Source: Semisulcospira habei (taxonomy: Eukaryota; Mollusca; Gastropoda; Semisulcospiridae). Taken from it: 64,000 bases of DNA. The translations under genes were made by a program, and so were the position numbers. The stretch's first letter is position 1; each line of letters opens with the position of its first letter. The stretch is from the NCBI GenBank assembly GCA_036245525.1, contig BTPG01000007.1, positions 120,752,344-120,816,343 of the forward strand, given 5' to 3'. Under the pieces are notes generated by a model. It made no database searches and was not told where the DNA came from. It saw only the letters and a program-made list of their open reading frames with translations. Shown here piece by piece: positions 56,637 through 64,000 of this stretch.

Positions 56637-57167
56637 GACGAAGGCGTTCTCTAAAGTCTTTAAAGATGTACTCGGGTAGAACCGTCAGCACCCGGGGTGC
56701 GAGACAAGCCACCCGACAAAAGGTACCCGCCACCCGCCTCTCATTCTACACACACCTACCCTACCTACGCGGACTACCGTACAGTGGCACCTGTCTTTGA
56801 ACTTAAAGCTGTATTCCCTGGCAACTTTTCAAAGCGAACACTGGAAGGGTTGGGAACCCATACACAATTCGTCTGGCGTTAGTAGCAATACGTTCGCATG
56901 AGCTAATCCTAAAAGCTGCACATCATCATACTTAGCAGATCTTTATGATCAACAAACACGAGAACAAGAGAGAAAAACCAGCACACATACTTCATACACA
57001 AAAGGACGCCGATAGGAAATACATGTATAAAGGAAAAGCTAGCCCAGACCTGCATACACAAAATAAAACCATCCCGAATGGCAAGTAAAAACGACGTGTT
57101 TTTTTTGTCGTAAGGTAGCGTAAAAAACAACAACAACAACAACAAAAAACCCCCAAAAACAACAAAC

Positions 57168-57169
<2 letters not shown>

Positions 57170-57198
<29 letters not shown>

Positions 57199-57300
57199 AG
57201 AAGAAACTAAACTAGGGAAACTATGCCAGTGAGCAGTGTGCCTTGTCGACTAAAAGAATGACGCCTTATTGAAACAAATAAATACTCATGTAAATGTATA

Positions 57301-57335
<35 letters not shown>

Positions 57336-57360
57336 ATACTACTACTACTACCACTAAGAA
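57170..57360. repeat. Poly-A tract and (TAC)n microsatellite
   Basis: About 27 A at 57170-57196 and about 18 TAC/CTA units at 57300-57355. Confidence 0.9.
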
Positions 57361-57779
57361 AACCAGCCTAGACCGCACATGGAAAAATGCCGTATTTAAA
57401 TAATTAAAATACACATACGTGTACAAAACATATGAACAAGAAACCAGTCCGTCCGTGGAAGGGAGCCTAGACCCCGCACATTGTAAGACAAAACGACGCC
57501 GCGTTTGAATAAATAACACACCAGGCTTAGACCGCACACAGGAGAACGCCGACTGGGAACAAATAAATAACCACCCCTGTGTATAAAGCCTGACTGGCGG
57601 GGAAACAAGAGAGTGCATTATTTTCAATGGGAGCCCCATGAAACTGCCACAGTCGACAAATACAGTCACCGATACCCTTATACTTGGACGCCGGCCCGCC
57701 ACCTTGCCTGAGTCTCCTAGCCTTTAAAGTGTCTAGGCGCCTTTGTTGGGAGTTTAGAAAGTGGTTGCCGGAGGCCGTC

Positions 57780-58340
57780 TGCAAGAGGTATAGATTCTCA
57801 TGAGCCCCTGCGTTCGCAGGGGCTCATGAGAATCTATGCCTCTTGCTAGTAGACTTTTTTCCTGCTTCACATCTGCAGCCTTTGACGGTTATTGGGGGTT
57901 TGCAGTCACTTTTTCATTATAGTCCAGACGTCTTCATTTTGGTTTTGAGATTTGGATGTGGTTGATTTTAATAGTCCGTTGCCTCAAGCAAGGGTTCATG
58001 AAAATCCGTGCCTCTTGCTGGCAGTGAATACTTTTGTTAAGTTACATCTTTAGTTTTAGGCATTTATTTAGGTTTAAAATTCAAATTAATTTTAAACATA
58101 TTCCAGACGTCTTCATTTTGGCTTTGATGTCTTGGTGTTGATGATTTTAATAGTCCGTCATCCCTACTAGGGGCTCATGAAAACTATGCCCCATGCTGCA
58201 AGAGATTTATTCCTATTCACAACCTCGGACAATAGGTAGTTATTCGGGGTTTAAGTTCACAAGTTTAGTAGTTCAGACGACTGGTCAGAAGTTTTGATGC
58301 GGTTGATTTTAATAGTTCGTTGTCTGAAGTTGAGCAGATT
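57780..58340. repeat. Three diverged units of about 170-180 bp carrying a family A palindrome or remnant
   Basis: The palindrome at 57780-57846 is intact. The shared block CAGACGTCTTCATTTTGG recurs at 57925, 58104 and (diverged) 58274, i.e. spacings of 179 and 170. GTTGATTTTAATAGTCCGT also recurs. In units 2 and 3 only one hairpin arm remains (CATGAAAATCCGTGCCTCTT; CATGAAAACTATGCCCCATG). Confidence 0.82.
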
Positions 58341-58540
58341 AATAATGTAATTAATATTTCGGAGCCGTTAGCCACTGACTAGTGTGCGATGTAATCTGTA
58401 CTTCTATAAATATGTATTGCTTTCTAGTCCTCCTTCTTTGGTCAAAGACGACTGCAAACAAGTCTTTTTCAGAACATGGAAACCCTTTTGCTCGTCTCTC
58501 TCGGAAAATCCCATTCTGTTCACCATGCGGTAATTAAGTT

Positions 58541-58752
58541 TAGCCCATTCAGCCCTGACGCACTACAGCAGGAGATGGGTCGACCATGAAGATTCAAGGG
58601 CAGTGCCAGATTAGCTTGGCGCCTGTCGGCGCCAAGCTAATCTGGCACTGCCGTTGAATTATCATGGTCGATCCAAATCGTGCAACTGGTGCATAGTCAT
58701 TAGATGACGCTTCCAAAATTTGGGAAATACGGCCGTCGGGCTGAATGAGTTG
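58541..58752. repeat. Family B element, subfamily 1
   Basis: TTTAGCCCATTCAGCCCTGA to CGTCGGGCTGAATGAGTT; hairpin ATTCAAGGGCAGTGCCAGAT / ATCTGGCACTGCCGTTGAAT around GGCGCCTGTCGGCGCC. Confidence 0.9.
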
Positions 58753-58830
58753 TTTTGTTTCGAATTCGTTTGTCCGTATTGTGGCTCGGGTTATCCCGTT
58801 CAGAAAAGACTGTGTTTCTGAAGTCTGCCC

Positions 58831-58866
58831 AACTGCGGGGGCTCATGAGGATCTACACCTCTTGCA
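58831..58866. repeat. Family A half-hairpin
   Basis: ACTGCGGGGGCTCATGAGGA TCTACACCTCTTGCAG: right arm only, followed by a GACTGAACGCGTTAA end-like sequence at 58892-58907. Confidence 0.75.
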
Positions 58867-59181
58867 GTTGGGTGATGCTCAGATTTTCTCAGGACTGAAC
58901 GCGTTAAAGCATTTCTGATTATTTAAGGAACATTAATTTAAGCACTTCAACAATTGTACACAGATGCGTATATGTGTGTCAGCGTGAACTTTGTACTACT
59001 GTGGCCGTGGGTATTGTTGACGACGAGGAAAGGGCCACTTAAATTCGTGCACATTCAGGAAAGGAATTCGCACATTCTGAGGTCACCGGGTCTCATATCT
59101 GATCCAAAAGCCTCGAACAAGGGTCAGGGCGGCTCTCATAAAGCGCGTGAACAATAACACAACAATTCAGCACTGCCCACT

Positions 59182-59290
59182 GAAGGCAACAAACAGTAAG
59201 TCCGATTTTGTGAAAAGCGAAATTTTCATTGTAACCACATGAAAATCGCGCTTTTCAGAAAAATGGATTTAATGCTTTTTGCCTTCACAG
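59182..59290. repeat. Family G hairpin, copy 3
   Basis: GAAGGCAACAAACAGTAAGT CCGATTTTGTGAAAAGCGA / TCGCGCTTTTCAGAAAAATGGATTT..GCTTTTTGCCTTC, the best-matched member. Confidence 0.78.
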
Positions 59291-59931
59291 GCAAAGTTTT
59301 CGAGGCTGAGTGTTTCATACATATCATAGTTTTCAAACTCGTTTAAGGCGGTCCAGCATCAATAGCTGCGGAAGTGTGGTATAGCGTTGCCGACGGCAAG
59401 GCTAAAACGATACTTTCGCGGCTATTGACGCGTAGCACTTTAGGACGCGCTAACGCAACTAAACACATGCTCTAAAACTTCAGTGTTGACAGTCGCTGAA
59501 CGCTAGAGTGCATGTATCATTTTCGGTTGCGTCGATGAAAGTTAACAACAAAAAACAAAAAACAAAAAAAAAAAAAAAAAAACCGCGACGGATATGACAG
59601 CCGATGAATAATAGACGCGACGTTTTGTCACCAAGATGCGATAAACGCGCTCTAAATGTTTTCCGGGAGAAAATGTCTGAATTATTTATGTTTCGTCTTC
59701 GTCTGCGAGAGAGGCGGGTGCCGACGCACAATACTTACACAAATTGTAGACGGGTTTTCAAATTGTGTGGAACGATGCGTTTGCAGATCAATAACTATAA
59801 CTTGCTTTTTGTCTCTTTACTCTGTTGTGAGGAAAATACATTAGAATGCTCACTGTTATTTCCCGCCACACACAAAACGAGATACAAATAGTTTTAGCTT
59901 GACGTAAATAAGTGCATGGAGGATGGAACCC

Positions 59932-60024
59932 TTAACCCTATTGGCTGTCGGGAGCGGTTTTTGTCGCGATGATTCCGACAGGAATCATCGCGACATAAAC
60001 CGCTCCCGACAGCCAAAGGGTTAA
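59932..60024. repeat. Family D palindrome, copy 4, TTAA at both ends
   Basis: TTAACCCTATTGGCTGTCGG GAGCGG..TTGTCGCGATGATTCC / GGAATCATCGCGACA..CCGCTCCCGACAGCCAAAGGGTTAA, 93 bp with a 3-5-nt centre. The CCCTTTGGC-type end next to TTAA is reminiscent of piggyBac-type inverted repeats. Confidence 0.93.
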
Positions 60025-60066
60025 CATCAATGGATTCCTCAGAACTGACGCCCATTTCCCCATATA

Positions 60067-60127
60067 TTAACCCCAGAACTAAACGGCTTTCATTCCATAG
60101 ACTTTAGTTCTGGGAGTCAAAGGGTTA
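60067..60127. repeat. TTAA-ended hairpin, another family
   Basis: TTAACCCCAGAACTAAACGG, TTTAGTTCTGGGAGTCAAAGGGTTAA: the stem CCCAGAACTAAA/TTTAGTTCTGGG is exact, 61 bp in all, 40 bp from the family D copy. Confidence 0.85.
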
Positions 60128-61277
60128 AAGGACTTCCTCCCTCTCAGCACCGCCCTCCCATAGATCGTCCATGGATTTGCCTCTGAGTGTAGTTACCTTC
60201 CCTTGCTCCAGGCGGCGCTGCTGTAGGTTGGCGCTTGTGCGTGAAGCAAGTTTTTACACTTTATGGACATCTCTCAAGATTGCGGGGCAAATGCTTACAT
60301 GCACTGTGCTTCGAAGATCGGATTCCCGGTGTGAATACAATTGCCGATGTTGAGTATATGAAGTAAAAAAAATAAAAAAAATTAAAAAAAAGTAGAGAGA
60401 AGAAGATATCGTTAGGGTTCAGAAAATGTTAAATATTGTGTCGGTGAAACGCTATTTTCTGGAAAAAAGACATATAATAAACAGCTTTCTGGATCTCAGA
60501 GCGGAAGACGGATATGTTGTCCGGAAACCCGATCGTCGAATTGTTGTGTGTATTGTTTCCCCGAGAAACGAAATAGGGTCACACAGAAAACATTTTAAGC
60601 TATGTTAGTGTATGATAAGTGTGGTGATGAGTGATTGGGCATTACGACGACAAGGGAAAAATAACCCGCACACTTCAGAATGTTCGCTAACATCACGATG
60701 CTCATCAACTCATCATTGCGGCAGTAGAACCCTAGTTAAGACAGATTTGATTTTCGACGTTTGCCGATCCATTTCCCACGACGGCCTCACAACAACAACA
60801 GTGGTAACGCGTTTTTTTTTTTTGTCCGCCGAACGGTATCGTCCGTAGCAGGTTAAACAGTCATTTGTATTTTTTTCTTCTTCCTCTCTCCTTCTGCCTT
60901 TGCACCCCCGCCGAGGTGTCGACCTGCCATAGAGTTACTGTAAGCAGCAGACATAATATACATTGCACGGGCGATTAGACACGCTCGTGTTTGCCTTCAC
61001 ACACATAGGGCCTACACCTGCAAAAGAGCAGGTAGACATTCGCGAGCCAGTCGAGCAGACGACCGCACATGGCTGACATTTCCAAGGCTTTCACTGTTGC
61101 CTTGAAGCTGGGAAGCAGACTTGTGTTTCCGATGATTTGAATGATGTCGCATTTCTTTTGCTCGTCTGAATAATTCTTTTTTAGTGTGACGTTCCACTCA
61201 GACTTTCAGTAGTGAGCTTAAGCCGCTGGACCTCTCGAACACGGTCTGGGTCTGTGTCAACCGGTAGAATGAATGTC

Positions 61278-61342
61278 CTCGTGTGTGACTTTGACCCTAC
61301 TTCTGTAGGGGGTAAGGTTCAAAATCACATACCCGCACACAG
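61278..61342. repeat. Family C palindrome, copy 5, decayed
   Basis: CTCGTGTGTGACTTTGACCC / GGTTCAAAATCACATACCCG around CTACTTCTGTAG. Confidence 0.75.
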
Positions 61343-62279
61343 GTGTCTTTTATATATATACTTTCTTCTGCTATAGATGCAAGTTTCACGAGAGTAACAT
61401 GCGCAGTACACGTGTATTGTTTAGTGCGATGTCTCCATCGCCTTCACTCAGTAAGCAAAAGGTCTTCGGACCGACGTTGGCCGCATGAAAAAGGGAGGGG
61501 GGCGGGGGAGGGGAGAGACACCTAGTGCACGTTTGAGTTGAGACTTCAATTTTGCGCGTACGCTGGTAGACCATGTCAGCACCATGTCAGTCAAAGAGGG
61601 GAAACGTCTCGTGCAATTTTCATGTGTTGGGGATTTCTCGGTTCACTTGCCTTCAAACTCGGTTGGATGCGTCCGACTCACAATGTGGGTACGGCGTGCG
61701 TGTGGTACACGCCGTAAATTCACACCGGTAGCGCAGCGTATCAAGGGTGGTAATCAGTGAGTAGTGAATTATGTGTTAGTGTTCTTCTAGAGCTTTTTCA
61801 TTGTGTTTTATTAATGTCCATGTACTAAAAAAAAAAAAAAAAATCGTTCAGGGGTTATTTAGTGCGAACTATGCAGTAAAGCGAGTTAAAGTCATGTTCC
61901 TGTTTCTGTTTCAATATTCAGTTTTTCAATATTCGCTTGAAAATGTGTAAGTCCATTGAAAAAAACGAATAAATGGTACAATTTAAAAATATCCCCAATT
62001 TTGTGTTGAGCCTAGAGAGGCCACCTGTACTAATGAAAATATTATTTGAAATATTTGAAAAGTGGAGAGGCTTTATTTAATGAGATTGAATAAAACGTTT
62101 TAGCTGCATGAGTCATTTGACGTCACTGGTATGGGATACGTACTTCTGTGACGTGTGATTGGGCAGTCATATAAAACATTTTTCGTTCTCTATGTGATTT
62201 TACCAACCAGCACATAGTCACTGATCTCGGTTACATCTGCATGTACCGTTAAACGTCCCGCGACCATGTAGGTAATTTG

Positions 62280-62346
62280 TGTGCTGGTCTGTGATTTTGG
62301 ACATTACGGTCGGAGACCGTAAGGTCCAAAATCACAGACCATCACT
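62280..62346. repeat. Family C palindrome, copy 6
   Basis: TGTGCTGGTCTGTGATTTTG GACATTACGGTC / GACCGTAAGGTCCAAAATCACAGACCATCAC by segments; 4-nt GGAG-type loop. Confidence 0.92.
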
Positions 62347-62786
62347 CGCGTGGCGGTTACTCATCTACTATACGCGTACGGTTAAAAACGCCGCCTTTCA
62401 TGTGGCACACTTCCGGAAGCTTGGCGCCAAACAAGTCACTAAGCAAGCGAAAAACAGTCGCACCTTCCATCTACGTATCTACAAGAGACATAGATGCTCA
62501 TGTTCCAGAGAATTTATGTCTGCTGGCGGAATATATGGACATAGGGCCTGGCTTTAAATTTATCTCTCAGCGGGTCCATTCTGTCTGGAAGAAGGCAGAG
62601 ATGGTGGTAAGATCACGAAACCTATCTCGAAGTTCTTTTGCAAACGATATATATTATTTTAATTATCCCCTGCTTCCGCAGGGACTAATAAAAATACATA
62701 CCTCTTGCCTTTGATTAAATATTCTTTGTCATCATAAAATCGTCTTGAATTCTGGCAGATATCTGCTTCATTTAAATGTTGGTTTA

Positions 62787-62960
62787 TTAAGGAAGATTAC
62801 AAAGTAAGGTAGGTTATAGCACTGTCAGGGGAGAGAAATGTGCATGATCGACCAGTGATCATAGATCTACTGTGGCCAAAGCACAAAAAAAAAAAAAAAA
62901 AAAAAAAAATAGGAAAGAGAGGGGGCGCTAAGAAAGTGACTGAAAGCAATGCATATGAAG
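62787..62960 (+). repeat. First copy of a 170-bp repeat (direct)
   Basis: AGGAAGATTACAAAGTAAGG, TGCATGATCGACCAGTGATC, CTGTGGCCAAAGCAC, a poly-A stretch, GGAAAGAGAGGGGGCGC and CAATGCATATGAAGC. It matches 63340-63478 in the same orientation. Confidence 0.9.
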
Positions 62961-63059
62961 CCCCCCCCCCCCCCCCCCCCGAAGGGGGGCGTATCACATA
63001 TCCACTGTTCCAGCCACTCAGTGCATGGAAATTTAAATATAGGTCCCCCAAGGGGGGTC

Positions 63060-63290
63060 CAGATATTTAGCCGGTGTGGACAGCTGTTTCGGTCTTGGCG
63101 ACCTCTTCAGCACACCATCGGCAATACTGGAGGAGGCCGGAAATTCTGCCTACCTGCAAAGACAACCACATTTTACTGTGGTGTCTGCAAGGGCATACAT
63201 TCCATGCCACCACCTAGAGTTAAATTACCATGCACCCTAAAAGAGAACCTACCAAAAGGGGGGAAGGGGTTGCAGTCGATATTGTAGTAA
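63060..63290 (+). other. Stretch with a weak Cys-containing open frame
   Basis: Within a frame at 62949-63287 the segment KTTTFYCGVCKGIHSM has a C-X2-C pair. The frame starts in poly-C and has no recognised domain. It might be a remnant of the transposon that the flanking repeats belong to; not supported as a gene. Confidence 0.25.
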
Positions 63291-63296
63291 TAAATG

Positions 63297-63692
63297 AAAA
63301 GAAAAGGGGAGACTGCCAGTGCTAATATTTTAGGAAGATTACAAAGTAAGGTAGGTTATAGCACTGTTAGGGGAGAGAAATGTGCATGATCGACCAGTGA
63401 TCATAGATCTACTGTGGCCAAAGCACAAAAAAAAAAAAAGATAGGAAAGAGAGGGGGCGCTTCCATATGCATTGCTTTGGGGGGGGGGGGGGGGGCTTCC
63501 ATATGCATTGCTTCCAGTCACTTTCTTAGCGCCCCCTCTCTTTCCTATCTTTTTTATTTGTGCTTTGGCCACAGTAGATCTATGATCACTGGTCGATCAT
63601 GCACATTTCTCTCCCCTGACAGTGCTATAACCTACCTTACTTTGTAATCTTCCTAAAATATTAGCACTGGCAGTCTCTCCCCTTTTCTTTTC
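63297..63692. repeat. Large inverted repeat (arms about 165 bp)
   Basis: Arms 63297-63460 and 63530-63692 are near-identical in reverse, from AGAAAAGGGGAGACTGCCAG to GAAAGAGAGGGGGCGC. The centre holds two direct copies of CTTCCATATGCATTGCTT (63461 and 63496) around a G17 run. Confidence 0.93.
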
Positions 63693-63944
63693 GTTGGTTT
63701 ATTAGTTTATTAACTTTTTTGATTCAATTATTGTTGCTCTGTTCGTTTGCATGTTATAAATCTACCGTGAATCTGCTCCGTTGACTTAGCTATGTGTTCC
63801 TCAGATGAATAAGGCCTTTGGGCTTTAGGTGTATGGTTGTCAGTAGTTAGGGACAAACAACTCAACAACTCAGCACGCTACCTTGTTTGGTCATGACCCC
63901 TCTCTACGCCAATCACATTCCTGCCTCGACTACTAGTCGCTGTG

Positions 63945-63948
<4 letters not shown>

Positions 63949-64000
<52 letters not shown>
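63949..64000. repeat. (GA)n microsatellite, runs off the window
   Basis: At least 26 GA units to the last base. Confidence 0.97.

Larger units (their letters stand above)
43127..64000 (+). other. Tbx2/3 intron 1 (incomplete, over 20.8 kb)
   Basis: Begins with a consensus donor, GTAAGG. No acceptor followed by the next conserved T-box block is found up to the window end. The interval is crowded with hairpin families A-E and G and microsatellites. The quieter parts (43458-44210, 50280-50690, 52030-52470, 56640-57160, 60130-61260, 61345-62270) show no gene. They could hold intronic enhancers, but nothing here proves it. Confidence 0.7.

Noticed and set aside
62949..63287. Transposase fragment with a Cys pair
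   Set aside because: One C-X2-C and no further motif; starts inside poly-C. Left as an unsupported possibility.

Overview
This window looks like nuclear genomic DNA from a marine invertebrate, most likely a mollusc and probably a gastropod. The reasons are long (GA)n, (CA)n and (AATC)n arrays, RTE-, CR1/L2- and I-type LINEs, a Gypsy LTR retrotransposon, a tRNA-derived SINE, dozens of short palindromic MITE-like elements, and one animal developmental gene. I cannot name the species from sequence alone. There are no bacterial-style operons, and most long open frames are microsatellite translations or dead transposon pieces.

The one host gene I can support is the first coding exon of a T-box factor of the Tbx2/3 (optomotor-blind) class at 42804-43126 (+). 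It has a good start context and ends in a GTAAGG splice donor exactly where the T-box begins. The rest of the T-box is not visible before the window end, so the first intron is longer than 20.8 kb. A GC-rich, CCAAT-containing stretch (about 41.28-42.8 kb) is the likely promoter and 5' UTR.

Layout. 0-2 kb: palindromes and (AATC)n arrays. 2050-6314: a full-length I-group LINE (+) with 12-bp target-site duplications, inserted in a 360-bp tandem repeat, and dead (stop, frameshift, YADD changed to YAYD). 7797-11714: an RTE-type LINE whose 5' three quarters are inverted relative to its 3' end, flanked by a perfect 11-bp duplication, as expected from twin priming. 16.4-20.2 kb: two 5'-truncated CR1/L2-like LINE copies, each embedded in (GA)n arrays. 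20.5-25.6 kb: dense palindromes. 25624-33065: a young Gypsy LTR element (minus strand) with near-identical 854/855-bp LTRs, a 4-bp duplication, intact gag, and pol broken by one base in a 7-T run. 33760-34114: a short copy of RTE 5' UTR with its own 11-bp duplication. 34-41 kb: more palindromes, a 0.4-kb TIR MITE and a SINE. 41.3-43.1 kb: Tbx2/3 promoter and exon 1. 43.1-64 kb: intron 1, packed with hairpins and microsatellites.

The most unusual feature is the palindromes. At least seven sequence-unrelated families of short (40-250 bp) inverted repeats occur, several bounded by TTAA. The commonest (family A, AAGAGGCATAGAT-type) has about 28 two-armed copies in 64 kb. Copies differ from one another, but the two arms of a single copy usually change together. 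That points either to transposable units whose arms are homogenised by hairpin-templated repair or to selection on the folded form. One copy (family B) sits inside another (family E) and shows the TTAA target directly.
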